A stretch of DNA of 64,000 bases, from the NCBI RefSeq assembly GCF_005877005.1, contig NZ_SSNH01000001.1, forward strand, positions 620,001 to 684,000, given 5' to 3'. The translations under genes were made by a program, and so were the position numbers. This document shows positions 34,810 to 43,046 of this stretch, piece after piece. Within the stretch, counting starts at the first letter, position 1. Every line of letters starts with the position of its first letter. This DNA is from Sinomonas susongensis (GTDB taxonomy: Bacteria > Actinomycetota > Actinomycetes > Actinomycetales > Micrococcaceae). A model generated the notes under the pieces. It was not told where the DNA came from and searched no databases. It saw nothing but the letters and a program-made list of their open reading frames with translations.

Positions 34810-36183
34810 CTAGTGGTGCATCACGGGTTCCTCCAGCAGCTCGTCGGACTTCGGAGCGCGGAAGAACTTGGTGAGGAAGACCATCGCCGCGGCGACGAAT
34901 GCGAAGACGCCGAGCGAGACCACGCCCCACTCGCCGCTGGCGGTGGGAACGGCTGCGTTGATGGCCGTGCGCATGAGCGGAGCGACGAAGCCGCCGAGGT
35001 TGCCGAGCGAATTGATGAGCCCGATGCCTGCGGCCGCCGCAGCGCCCGTGAGGAACGACGTCGGGTACGCCCACGTGATGGGGCCAACCGAGAGGAAGCT
35101 CGCGACGGCGAGGGTGATGAACACGATGCCGAGCAGCGGCTGCCCGCTTACGCCGGCCCACGCCGACGCCACGATGAAGAGCCCTGTTCCGATGTAGAGG
35201 AGCGTTCCCCAGTTGCGGCGGCGGGCGATGGTGTTGGCCGCGCGGCCGAGGTAGTAGCAGGCGAACAGGCCGACGAGCCACGGGATGGCAGAGACGAGGC
35301 CGACCTCCCAGCCGACCTTCTTGCCGAGAAGGCCCGCGACCTCTTGGGGGAGGTAGAACGTCGTCCCGTACACCGCGATCTGGAGGGCGAAGTAGATGAC
35401 GGTGAAGTACCAGACCTTCCAGTTCGCCATGGCCGCCCAGATGCCCTTCGGGCCGTCCTGGCTGCGGGCGCGGTCCTCGAGGGCCATCGCATCGGAGAGC
35501 GCGAGCTTCTCGCCGTCGTCGAGGAACTTCGCCTTCGACGGGCTGTTGGTGAGGAGGAACAGGGCGGCGATTCCGGCGACGACGGCGAGGAGGCCCTCGC
35601 CGAGGAACATGACCTGCCACCCGCGGGCGAAGCCCAGGGAGTCGCCGAAGCTGATGAGGCCGCCGCTGAGCGGGGCGCCGATCATCTGCGAGAACGGCTG
35701 GGCGAGGTAGAAGATCGCGAACATCTGCACGCGCACCTTGTTCGGGAACCACTCCGAGAGGTACATGATGACCCCGGGGAACAGGCCGGCCTCGGTCACG
35801 CCGAGCAGGAAGCGCAGGACGTTGAACATGACGTCGTTGGTCGTGAACGCGAAGCACGCCGCCACGATGCCCCAGGTGATCGAGATGCGGGCGAGCCAGA
35901 ACCGTGCCCCGAACCGCTTGAGCAGGAGGTTGCTCGGCACCTCGAAGATGGCGTAGCCGATGAAGAAGATGCCGGCCCCGAGGGCGAAGGCAGCGTCGCC
36001 GACGCCGCGGTCGGCCTTCAGTGCAGCCTGCGCGAAGCCGACGTTGGTGCGGTCGAGGAACGCGACGAAATAGAGGATGACGAGCATCGGCATGAGATGC
36101 CGGGCGGCCTTGGAGATGGCGGACTTGAGCTTCGCGTCGTGGGTCGACGGCGCGGTCAAGGACACATCAGCGGGCATGGACAC
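34810..36183 (-). CDS. MFS transporter, ACS family (anion:cation symporter), sugar-acid importer
   Basis: A 457-residue permease with 12 helices. LYFVAFLDRTNVGFAQAAL in helix 1 and its loop, and the EAGLFPGVIMYLSEWFPNKVR segment, mark the ACS (tartrate/hexuronate/phthalate) family. Context suggests a tetronate- or pentonate-like acid. GTG 36183 has AAGGAG 7 nt upstream; ATG 36177 is an alternative. The open frame further upstream crosses repeats and is not believed. Confidence 0.88.
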   Translation of the reverse strand: MSMPADVSLTAPSTHDAKLKSAISKAARHLMPMLVILYFVAFLDRTNVGFAQAALKADRGVGDAAFALGAGIFFIGYAIFEVPSNLLLKRFGARFWLARISITWGIVAACFAFTTNDVMFNVLRFLLGVTEAGLFPGVIMYLSEWFPNKVRVQMFAIFYLAQPFSQMIGAPLSGGLISFGDSLGFARGWQVMFLGEGLLAVVAGIAALFLLTNSPSKAKFLDDGEKLALSDAMALEDRARSQDGPKGIWAAMANWKVWYFTVIYFALQIAVYGTTFYLPQEVAGLLGKKVGWEVGLVSAIPWLVGLFACYYLGRAANTIARRRNWGTLLYIGTGLFIVASAWAGVSGQPLLGIVFITLAVASFLSVGPITWAYPTSFLTGAAAAAGIGLINSLGNLGGFVAPLMRTAINAAVPTASGEWGVVSLGVFAFVAAAMVFLTKFFRAPKSDELLEEPVMHH

Positions 36184-36246
36184 TTCAGCTCTCCTTCGAG
36201 TTGAACTTCTGGGCCGTGCTTCTTGGGTTGGTTTCGTTGATTTGGA

Positions 36247-36276
36247 CTTCGTCGGGACGTGCTTCGTCGGGACGTG
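36247..36276. repeat. Two 15-bp direct repeats before the MFS gene
   Basis: CTTCGTCGGGACGTG is present twice in tandem in the 171-bp gap between the SDR and MFS genes, upstream of the MFS ribosome binding site. Confidence 0.8.
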
Positions 36277-36283
36277 CTTCTTC

Positions 36284-36309
36284 AAGCCGGGCTCCTTCGA
36301 GCCCGGCTT
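36284..36309 (-). terminator. Hairpin between SDR and MFS genes
   Basis: A perfect 11-bp stem (AAGCCGGGCTC / GAGCCCGGCTT) with a 4-nt loop lies 46 bp after the SDR stop. It may end or attenuate the SDR transcript, separating expression of the importer. Confidence 0.75.
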
Positions 36310-36354
36310 CTCGCCAGGGACCTGGCTATGAGGGAAGCCAGTGCATGACGAAGG

Positions 36355-37122
36355 TCAGTGCATGTAGAGGCCGCCGTCGACGTTGAGCGTCTGACCGGTC
36401 ACGAATCCGGCGTCCTCGCTGATGAGGTACGCGATGGCCGCCGCGATGTCGCGCGGGGTCCCGATCCGCGGCAGGACGCCGTCGGCCGCCATCTTCGCCT
36501 TGCGCTCCTCGGTGAGGGTGCCGCCCATGATGTCGGTGTCGATAGGGCCGGGCGAGATCACGTTGACCGTGATGCCGTCCTGGCCGAGCTCGCGGGCCAC
36601 GCTCCGCGAGAAGCCGATGATGCCGGCCTTCGCAGCCGAATAGACCGTCTTGCTGTAGGTGCCGCCGCCGCGCTGCGCCGAGACGGACGAGAGGCTCACA
36701 ACCCGGCCGACGCCGTGCTTGACCATGGACTCGACCGCTCGGTGGGTCGCATAGTGCACGCCGTTGAGGTTGATGTTGATCACCCGGTTCCACTCCTCGG
36801 GGGTGACCTCGAGGTACGGGACCGGCGAGGAGACGCCCGCGAGGTTCACGAGCGCGACCACCTGGGGGAGGGTGCCCTCGAGCTCGTCGAACGCCGCCCG
36901 AACCTGCTCTTCGTTCGAGACGTCCGCGCCCGCGCCGGCGGCCTGGACGCCGTGTTCGAGGGCGATTTCCTCGGCGACGCGCTTCGCGGCCTCGGCGTCG
37001 ATGTCGATGATGCCGATGTTCCACCCGCGCTCGGCGAGGTAGTGGGCAGTCGCGCGGCCGATGCCCCGCGGGGAGGCTGCACCCGTGAGGATCGCAGTGC
37101 GGGCTTCGGGGAATGCTGTCAT
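36355..37122 (-). CDS. SDR family oxidoreductase
   Basis: A 255-residue classical short-chain dehydrogenase. The cofactor motif is TGAASPRGIGRA with IIDID after strand 2 (NAD preference), the catalytic Ser lies in SLSSVSAQ and the Tyr/Lys in YSAAKAG. In this operon it probably oxidises a sugar alcohol, aldose or sugar acid. 17 bp separate it from the upstream dehydrogenase gene; AAGGAG precedes the ATG. Confidence 0.88.
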   Translation of the reverse strand: MTAFPEARTAILTGAASPRGIGRATAHYLAERGWNIGIIDIDAEAAKRVAEEIALEHGVQAAGAGADVSNEEQVRAAFDELEGTLPQVVALVNLAGVSSPVPYLEVTPEEWNRVININLNGVHYATHRAVESMVKHGVGRVVSLSSVSAQRGGGTYSKTVYSAAKAGIIGFSRSVARELGQDGITVNVISPGPIDTDIMGGTLTEERKAKMAADGVLPRIGTPRDIAAAIAYLISEDAGFVTGQTLNVDGGLYMH

Positions 37123-37138
37123 AGCGGACTCTCCTTGG

Positions 37139-38161
37139 TCAGTTTCCGGATTCTGCGGAATCGGCGTGGATGGGCGCCGGCCCCAGCTCGTCCATGAGCT
37201 TCTTGATGGCGACGTAGGCCTTGTTGCGGTAGGCGACCAGCTCGGGGATCCGCTCGGCGGGGACGTCGAGGTAGCCGGCTCCGGACTTCGTCCCGAACTT
37301 GCCGGCGTCGACGAGCTTGCGCAGCGACTCGGGAGTCGCGAAGCGCTCGGGCCAGCGGGTCTGGAGCGAGGCGTAGCAGAAGGCATAGACGTCGAGGCCG
37401 GCCATGTCCGCGATCGCGAACGGACCGAAGGCGGGGAGGCGGAAGCCGAACGTGGTGCGGACGATCGTGTCGATGTCCTCGGGCGTCGCGATGCCCTCCT
37501 CGACGATCTGGGTCGCCTCGTGGAACAGCGCGTACTGGAGCCGGTTGAGCACGAAGCCCGTCGCATCCTTGACGCGCGCGCTCTCCTTGCCCGTAGAGGC
37601 AACGAGCGCTTCTACGAGCGGGATGACGGCCTCATCGGTCGTGGCGTGCGGGATGAGCTCGACGCCCGGGATGAACGGGGCCGGGTTGGAGAAATGGACG
37701 CCCAGGAAGCGCTCGGGCCGCTCGACGGCAGTCGCGAGCTCGGCGATGCGGATGGTGGACGTGTTGGAGCCGATCACGGCGTCGGGACGGGCGGCGGCGC
37801 TGATCCGCCGGAGCGTCTCGTGCTTGATCTCGATCTTCTCGGGGACGGCCTCCTCGATGAAGTCAGCGTCCGCGACAGCGTCCTCGATGGACGGCGCGGG
37901 GGAGACGTTCGCACGGATGCGCTCGACGGCGTCTGCCGGGAAGAGGCCCTGCTCGGCGAACTCGGCTGCCTCGGCGAGGAGGCGGTCGTAGTTCTTCCGG
38001 GCGATCTCCTCGGAGATGTCCGCGATCTTGACGGTCGAGCCGGCAAGGGCGAGGGACTGCGCGATGCCCCCTCCCATGTAGCCGGAGCCGACGACGGCGA
38101 TCCGGTGCTGCGCCGACTGTGTCTGGACCGCTTGGGGCTGGGCCTCAGGGTTCGTTGTCAT
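37139..38161 (-). CDS. 3-hydroxyacyl-CoA-dehydrogenase-like NAD enzyme (possible sugar-acid 3-dehydrogenase)
   Basis: A 340-residue two-domain dehydrogenase: Rossmann fold (IAVVGSGYMGGGIAQSLA), SNTSTIRIAEL and HFSNPAPFIPGVELIP, then the helical C-terminal domain (FVLNRLQYALFHEA). Monofunctional members include 3-hydroxybutyryl-CoA, carnitine and L-gulonate 3-dehydrogenases. With sugar-acid genes on both sides, oxidation of a C3 hydroxyl of an aldonate is more likely than acyl-CoA metabolism, but this is inference. Start ATG 38161. Confidence 0.8.
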   Translation of the reverse strand: MTTNPEAQPQAVQTQSAQHRIAVVGSGYMGGGIAQSLALAGSTVKIADISEEIARKNYDRLLAEAAEFAEQGLFPADAVERIRANVSPAPSIEDAVADADFIEEAVPEKIEIKHETLRRISAAARPDAVIGSNTSTIRIAELATAVERPERFLGVHFSNPAPFIPGVELIPHATTDEAVIPLVEALVASTGKESARVKDATGFVLNRLQYALFHEATQIVEEGIATPEDIDTIVRTTFGFRLPAFGPFAIADMAGLDVYAFCYASLQTRWPERFATPESLRKLVDAGKFGTKSGAGYLDVPAERIPELVAYRNKAYVAIKKLMDELGPAPIHADSAESGN

Positions 38162-38175
38162 GCTGGGGTTCCTTC

Positions 38176-39111
38176 CTAGGCCTTGGGCAGCAGCGAGCGG
38201 ATGTACTTCTGATTCGTGGCGCACACGCCCAGGCTGTCCCCGCCGTACTGCTCGGTGAGGATGATCCCGTTGAAGCCGAGCTTCACGGCGTCGCGGAACA
38301 CCTGGCGGTAGTTGATGAGGCCGGCCTCCATGGTCGAGGGCACGGAGGTCGCCCAGCTGCCGTCGGCCGCCTCGTCGCGGGTGTAGTTCTTGACGTGCCA
38401 GTAGTTGGCGTAGGGGAGCGTCTTCGCGTACAGCTCGCGCCAGTCCTCCACGGGGCGGTGGAGGCGGATGAGGTTCGCGACGTCAGGGTTCAGGCCGACA
38501 TTGTCCAGGCCGACCTCTTCGACGAACCGCACAGCGCTGTCTGCCGTGCCGAGGTAGGTGTCCTCGTAGAGCTCGAGGGAGACGGGCAGCCCGACTTCGG
38601 CCGCGTGCTTGCCGAGTTCGCGGATGCGGCGGACGGCGAGTTCCCACGTCTCGCGGTCGTCTGGATCCTTGGGCCCCTCGGCAGTCCAGAACCACAGGGC
38701 TCTGCGCTGGGCTTCGCTGAAAGGCTGGTGCAGGCCGGTCGAGAAGACCTTCATGCCCCACTCGGCGGCCGCGTCGATGGTCCGGTGGGCGTACTCGAGG
38801 TTCCGCTCCTCGTGGCCGGGCATGATGACGCTCTGCCGCTGCAGGTGGACGGAGGGGATGCCGACGCCGTGGGACGCGGCGATCTGGAGGAACTCGTCGC
38901 GGCGTGATGGCGAGAGGTCCGCCGGTCGGACGTGGCTGTCGGCGAGTTCGGCGAGGTTGAAGCCGACCTCCTCGATCTGGGCGAACATGTCGTCCCAGAC
39001 CTCGGGCTCGGCGTCGTGCATTCTGACGCCGTTGGCATCGGCTGCGGGGAAGCCGTGGAGGCAGGTCGCAATCGGCCAGGTTTCGGCGGTGTAGTGAGGA
39101 TTCTCCGGCAT
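38176..39111 (-). CDS. Sugar phosphate isomerase/epimerase-type TIM barrel protein (OiaC- or OtnI-like)
   Basis: A 311-residue xylose-isomerase-like TIM barrel. Candidate metal ligands are in LPVSLELYEDT (Glu), GLNPDVANL (Asp), YWHVKNY (His) and ILTEQYGG (Glu), spaced as in this superfamily. Family members with sugar-acid kinases and L-erythrulose kinases include 3-oxo-isoapionate decarboxylase (OiaC) and 2-oxo-tetronate isomerase (OtnI); it is longer than typical OtnI. The exact reaction is not settled. First gene after operator copy 2; GGAG precedes its ATG. Confidence 0.78.
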   Translation of the reverse strand: MPENPHYTAETWPIATCLHGFPAADANGVRMHDAEPEVWDDMFAQIEEVGFNLAELADSHVRPADLSPSRRDEFLQIAASHGVGIPSVHLQRQSVIMPGHEERNLEYAHRTIDAAAEWGMKVFSTGLHQPFSEAQRRALWFWTAEGPKDPDDRETWELAVRRIRELGKHAAEVGLPVSLELYEDTYLGTADSAVRFVEEVGLDNVGLNPDVANLIRLHRPVEDWRELYAKTLPYANYWHVKNYTRDEAADGSWATSVPSTMEAGLINYRQVFRDAVKLGFNGIILTEQYGGDSLGVCATNQKYIRSLLPKA

Positions 39112-39154
39112 GATGCTCCGTTGCGTAGGGGAAGTCGATCTTCCCTGATCGTAG

Positions 39155-39168
39155 ATCCTATAGGATAT
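39155..39168 (-). promoter_or_regulatory. GntR operator copy 2
   Basis: ATCCTATAGGATAT, 44 bp upstream of the ATG of the TIM-barrel gene. Minus-strand TAGGAT within it may be the -10; alternatively TACGAT (39148-39153) with TTCACT 17 bp upstream brackets the operator. Confidence 0.78.
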
Positions 39169-39206
39169 AGAGTGAACTAAGTCACCCGGGAAGTCAAGGT
39201 GACGTT

Positions 39207-40124
39207 TCAGACTATAAGGTCGGTTCCCCGCAGCTCCGGTGCGAGGACCCGGATGACGGCGGAATCGTCCTCCGCCTCGAGCCCCATCGACCGGCCTACG
39301 AGGAACAGCTGCTCTGCCGCCGCGGCGACGGGTGTCGGGAGCCCGGCAGCCCGCGCGGCGTCGCCCACGATGCCCAGGTCCTTCACGAAGATGTCGAGGC
39401 GGCTCAGCACGGCCGCGCCCCCGTCGTCGTACGCATCGAGCATCCGGCGGCCGCGATCTTCCAGCATGAACGAGTTCGCGGCACCCGCCGTGAGGGCGTC
39501 GAGGGTGCGTGCCCGGTCGAGCCCGAGCGCGTCCGCGAGGGCGAGCGCCTCGGCCGCCGCCGCGATGTGCACGCCGCACAGGAGCTGGTTGACCGTCTTG
39601 AGCGCCTGGCCGTCCCCTGCGCGGTCGCCGACGACCGAGAGCGTCGAGGCCAGCAGGTCGAGCACGGGGCGGGCACGGGCGAGAGCAGACGGGGGCGCCC
39701 CCACGACGACGAGGAGGTCTCCGTTCCCTGCGCGGACCGGACCGCCCGAGAGCGGAGCATCCACGAGCTCGACTCCGGATTCGGCCAGGCGCTCGGAGGC
39801 GCCGGCCACGGCTTCGGTTCCGACCGTGCTCGTGAGGATCACGACGGCGCCGCGTGCGAGCCCGGGGGCTATGCCCGCCTCGCCGAACAGGGCATCCTCG
39901 AGCTGCGCGCCGTTGCGGACCGCGAGCAGGACGCCGTCCGCCCCCTTGGCTGCTTCCCCCGCCGAACCGAACGTCTCGATGCCGGCCTCGCGCGCAAGGG
40001 CGAGGCGTTCCTCGGAGATGTCGAAGCCCCGGACGTCGAGGCGGGTCGCGAGCCGGGTGGCCATGGGAAGGCCCATGGCGCCGAGCCCGAGGACCGCGAC
40101 CGTGAAGTTGCTGGAGTCAGTCAT
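39207..40124 (-). CDS. 3-hydroxyisobutyrate-dehydrogenase family enzyme, L-threonate dehydrogenase-like
   Basis: A 305-residue beta-hydroxyacid dehydrogenase. GLGAMGLPMATRL (NAD), VDAPLSGGPVRAGNGDLLV (substrate loop) and the catalytic Lys in LKTVNQLL are intact. This is the pattern of LtnD-type enzymes that oxidise C2 of four-carbon aldonates, and it overlaps a DUF1537 kinase gene by 8 nt, the association used to define LtnD/DenD. A small hairpin (39181-39203) follows its stop. Confidence 0.85.
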   Translation of the reverse strand: MTDSSNFTVAVLGLGAMGLPMATRLATRLDVRGFDISEERLALAREAGIETFGSAGEAAKGADGVLLAVRNGAQLEDALFGEAGIAPGLARGAVVILTSTVGTEAVAGASERLAESGVELVDAPLSGGPVRAGNGDLLVVVGAPPSALARARPVLDLLASTLSVVGDRAGDGQALKTVNQLLCGVHIAAAAEALALADALGLDRARTLDALTAGAANSFMLEDRGRRMLDAYDDGGAAVLSRLDIFVKDLGIVGDAARAAGLPTPVAAAAEQLFLVGRSMGLEAEDDSAVIRVLAPELRGTDLIV

Positions 40125-41691
40125 CGATGAGTTCCTTCTGGCTGCTGGGTGTGCCGTCTGCGTCTGTGCCGTCTGCGCCGGATATGCCGTGTGCACCGGA
40201 TATGCGCCCGCTGAGCTTGCCGACCACGTCGGCGAGGGACGCGTCGTCGCCGACGTTTCCCGCGAAGACGACGTAGGGGATGCCGAGGGCGGGGCCGTCC
40301 ATGGGCTCCCAGAGCGAGACGATTCCGGGGAGCATGGGGCCGCGGACCATTGCGCGGCGGATCCCGAGCCCATGGGCGGCGACGTCCGACGACGTGATGC
40401 CTCCCTTGGCCACGACGAACCGGGGCCGCACGGCCGCGATCGTCTGGCGTACGACCTCGACGAGGCTCGCCGAGACGCGGCGGGCAATCGCGAGGCTCCC
40501 CGCGGCGTCGGCGGCCGTGACCAGGGTGCGGCTCGTGTGCACGACGACGTCGCCCGTCGCGAGCGCCGCGGCAACGCGGCCTGCGGTCTCTGCGACGTGG
40601 GCGCCGTCGTCCGAGAGGACGCGTTCGACGTCGAGCTCGACGACCTGCACGGACGGGAGCCGCTGCAGGAGGGCCTCGAGCTGGCGGGTCGTCTGACCCA
40701 CGTGGGAGCCGACGACGACGAGGCCGCCGTGCTCCGGGGCGTCACCGCCGAGGGCCTCATCCGAGCTGAGCGGCGCCCGGACCTCTTGGCCGATCCGGCC
40801 CCGCACGAACGGTGGGCCGACACGGTAGACGAGCTTCTTGCCGCGCCGCTCGGCCTCTGCGAGGCCGAGGGCGAGGCGTCGGAAGTCGTTCTCGGTCACG
40901 ATGTCGACGGCGATCGGGGTGCGCTCCGCGGCAGGCTCCAGCGCATCGGCTATCGCGATCGCGCTCTGCTCCGGGGTCCCGGTGCGCAGGATCGCGAGAT
41001 CGAGGACGATGACCGTGCCTGCGGGATAGCGTCCTCCCGACTTCTCCTGGACGTACTCGGCGAGGCTCGAGCTGGAGTAGCCGAAGGTCGCATCGCGGGC
41101 GAACTCGGTCTCGGCGACGGGCGTGAGCGCCCCGGAGCCGCTGCGGGTGTAGTGCGTGCCGCCGATGGTCACCCGGCCTGCGTCGGGAAAGGCCGGGACG
41201 ATGACCACCCCGTCGGTCGCGCGCCCGTCCTGCGCTTCGAGGGTCTCGGCGATCGTGTCCGTCTCGAGCGGAAAGTGGCCGCGCAGGGTCGAGTCGCTGC
41301 GGCTCGTGAAGGCGAGTTCGAGATCCAGATCCTCGGCGGCGGCGAGGGCGTTCGTGACAACCGCGCGGTTCCGCTCGGCCGCCTCCGCCGGATCGAGGCT
41401 GCGCGTGTTCGTGAGCACGTAGACCGCCGCCGGGCGGCGTACGCCGTCGTGCCTGCCGTTGCCGGCGGGCGCGGGCTCGGACACTCCTAGCGCGAAGGCC
41501 CAGCGGAAGTCCTCAGGCTCCCATGCTGTGAGGACGGGCAGGTCGGCGACGGACTGCGTTCCCGTCGGGTCGTCGTCGAGCACGACGAGGACCCGCTTCG
41601 AGGCGGAGACTGAATCCGCGACCAGGCCGGCTGGCACGGGGACGTCGTCGGGGAAGTTCGCGAGCAGCGCTTCTTCGAGGATCACAGGCAC
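40117..41691 (-). CDS. Four-carbon acid sugar kinase family protein (DUF1537)
   Basis: A 524-residue kinase. VLVVLDDDPTGTQSVADLPVLT is the N-terminal sugar-acid-binding motif, YVLTNTRSLDP and LAFTSRSDSTLRGHFPLE follow, and FVVAKGGITSSDVAAHGLGI is the C-terminal nucleotide-binding motif. Relatives phosphorylate 3-oxo-tetronate (OtnK), D-threonate (DtnK) or 3-oxo-isoapionate (OiaK). It is longer than OtnK. Start GTG 41691 or 41685, no ATG fits. The C-terminal tail (GAHGISGADGTDADGTPSS) comes from short DNA repeats at 40151-40203. Confidence 0.85.
   Translation of the reverse strand: MPVILEEALLANFPDDVPVPAGLVADSVSASKRVLVVLDDDPTGTQSVADLPVLTAWEPEDFRWAFALGVSEPAPAGNGRHDGVRRPAAVYVLTNTRSLDPAEAAERNRAVVTNALAAAEDLDLELAFTSRSDSTLRGHFPLETDTIAETLEAQDGRATDGVVIVPAFPDAGRVTIGGTHYTRSGSGALTPVAETEFARDATFGYSSSSLAEYVQEKSGGRYPAGTVIVLDLAILRTGTPEQSAIAIADALEPAAERTPIAVDIVTENDFRRLALGLAEAERRGKKLVYRVGPPFVRGRIGQEVRAPLSSDEALGGDAPEHGGLVVVGSHVGQTTRQLEALLQRLPSVQVVELDVERVLSDDGAHVAETAGRVAAALATGDVVVHTSRTLVTAADAAGSLAIARRVSASLVEVVRQTIAAVRPRFVVAKGGITSSDVAAHGLGIRRAMVRGPMLPGIVSLWEPMDGPALGIPYVVFAGNVGDDASLADVVGKLSGRISGAHGISGADGTDADGTPSSQKELIDD
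40151..40203. repeat. 15- and 18-bp repeats in the 3' end of the DUF1537 kinase gene
   Basis: GTGCCGTCTGCG starts two 15-bp units (40151, 40166), and GCCGTCTGCGCCGGATAT / GCCGTGTGCACCGGATAT form an 18-bp tandem pair (40168, 40186). They encode the repetitive C-terminal tail. Confidence 0.8.
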
Positions 41692-41726
41692 CTCATCGTG
41701 AAGGGGAAGGTTGACAGGAAGCAGTT

Positions 41727-42503
41727 CTAGGCCGTCCTCGCGGCCTCGACAGCAAGGACCTCGTCGAGGATCTCGCCCAGGGCCTCGACGCGGTGGGCGA
41801 AGCGGCCGAGGAACAGCCCGTCGACGTCGTCCGCGATCTCGCTGAGCATCCCGGGCCGGGCGCTCCCGCCGTAGATGACACGCGAGCCGGCGGAATGCGG
41901 GGACGACTTCAGATGGAGGCGAAGGCCCTCGCAGACGGATCGGATGTGCTCGGGCTCGGCTGGGGCTTCCGCGCCGATCGCCCAATGGGGCTCGTAGGCG
42001 ACAGTGACGGTGGCCTCGCGGCCAGCCTCACGGGCCGACGCGAGGGCATCGTCCACCTGGCGCACGCACTCGCGCACCGCGGCGGCTGGCTCCCCGCGCT
42101 GCGCCTCGCCGACGCAGAGGATCGGCGTGAGCCCGTTGCGGAGCGCGGCGTCCGTCTTGGCGCGGACGACGGCGTCCGTCTCCCCGAAGAGTCGCCGGCG
42201 CTCGGCATGGCCGACCTCGACCAGGCGGCACCCGACCTCCGCTATTTCGGCGCCGCTGACCTCGCCGGTGAACGCACCCTCGTCCGCTGCCGCGAGGTCC
42301 TGGGCGCCGACCGCGGCGAGGCCGCGGAGGATGCCCACCGCGGCCGGCACGGAGAGGTAGCTGGGGACGACGAACAGTTCGACCGTGCCCTCACGCACGG
42401 CTCGGTGCGACCGGGCGAGCTCCGCGACTTCACTGCACCACTCGACGGTCCTCGCGTGGCTGAAGTACATCTTGAGGCTCACCCCGACGAGGTACGGCGC
42501 CAA
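41727..42503 (-). CDS. Triosephosphate-isomerase-family protein (LerI/EryH-like tetrulose-phosphate isomerase)
   Basis: A 258-residue TIM barrel. Lys in GVSLKMYFS, His in VEVGHAERRRLFGE, Glu in VAYEPHWAIG and the phosphate loop VIYGGSARP are all present, so it is catalytically competent. Differences from glycolytic TPI (SLKMYF for NWKMN, EPHWAIG for EPVWAIG) and the neighbours point to isomerisation of L-erythrulose-1-phosphate to D-erythrulose-4-phosphate. Start is probably TTG 42503, one nucleotide after the RpiB stop; other starts would cut strand 1. Confidence 0.85.
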   Translation of the reverse strand: MAPYLVGVSLKMYFSHARTVEWCSEVAELARSHRAVREGTVELFVVPSYLSVPAAVGILRGLAAVGAQDLAAADEGAFTGEVSGAEIAEVGCRLVEVGHAERRRLFGETDAVVRAKTDAALRNGLTPILCVGEAQRGEPAAAVRECVRQVDDALASAREAGREATVTVAYEPHWAIGAEAPAEPEHIRSVCEGLRLHLKSSPHSAGSRVIYGGSARPGMLSEIADDVDGLFLGRFAHRVEALGEILDEVLAVEAARTA

Positions 42504-42504
42504 G

Positions 42505-42963
42505 TCAGACGCCCTCGTAGGCGCAGAGCTCCTGGACCTTCTCGTTCGAGGGGCTTGACTCGTCGAATTCGTACGTGAGCCATTCGCGCACGTTCCGCCG
42601 CGCGAGTTCGAGCCCCACCACACGCTGGCCCATGCACAGCACCTGCGCGTTGTTGGAGAGCACCGAGCGCTCGACCGAGAAGGAATCGTGGGCGGTGACC
42701 GCGCGGATTCCCGGAACCTTGTTCGCGGCGATCGCGACGCCGAGGCCCGTTCCGCAGATGAGGACCGCGCGGTCCGCCTCGCCCCGGGCCACGATCTCCG
42801 CCGCCGTCGTTGCGATGGTCGGATAGTTCGTGTGGCCCTCGGCGGTCACGCCCACGTCCGTGACCGAGACGACGAGGTCGCTTCCCTCGAGGTCCTTCTT
42901 GATGGCTTCCTTGTATTCGAAGCCGGCATCATCGGAGCCGACGACGATTCGCCACTGTGGCAT
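42505..42963 (-). CDS. RpiB/LacAB-family isomerase (DerI/EryI-like)
   Basis: A 152-residue isomerase. [15 protein letters not shown] is the N-terminal phosphate/sugar motif (SDHAG in ordinary RpiB, here with Asp for His), [14 protein letters not shown] carries the catalytic Cys, and [18 protein letters not shown] follows. In tetritol pathways such proteins convert D-erythrulose-4-phosphate to D-erythrose-4-phosphate. Adjacent TPI-like and DhaKL genes support that role over ribose-5-phosphate isomerisation. Confidence 0.87.
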   Translation of the reverse strand: MPQWRIVVGSDDAGFEYKEAIKKDLEGSDLVVSVTDVGVTAEGHTNYPTIATTAAEIVARGEADRAVLICGTGLGVAIAANKVPGIRAVTAHDSFSVERSVLSNNAQVLCMGQRVVGLELARRNVREWLTYEFDESSPSNEKVQELCAYEGV

Positions 42964-42987
42964 GGTGTCACCTTTTCTGTTGGTTTC

Positions 42988-43038
42988 TTCCCTATTGGCG
43001 CCGGTTCCCTGTTGGCGCCGGTTCCCTGTTGGCGCCGG
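42988..43038. repeat. Three 17-bp tandem repeats between dhaKL and rpiB-like genes
   Basis: TTCCCTATTGGCGCCGG (42988) and two copies of TTCCCTGTTGGCGCCGG (43005, 43022), plus a partial fourth copy up to the DhaKL stop at 43047. Confidence 0.92.
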
Positions 43039-43046
43039 CCGGTTCC

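Noticed and set aside
34810-36285. MFS transporter start at 36285
   Set aside because: The added residues are lysine/threonine-rich and encoded by the 15-bp repeats and hairpin; GTG 36183 has a good ribosome binding site.
37139-38161. Fatty-acid beta-oxidation 3-hydroxyacyl-CoA dehydrogenase
   Set aside because: No thiolase, enoyl-CoA hydratase or acyl-CoA ligase is nearby; the operon is for sugar acids. I kept the family name but not the pathway.
41727-42963. Housekeeping triosephosphate isomerase and ribose-5-phosphate isomerase B
   Set aside because: Both sit in a sugar-acid operon with a DhaK-type kinase under the GntR operator and have altered signature residues; a tetrulose-phosphate role fits better.
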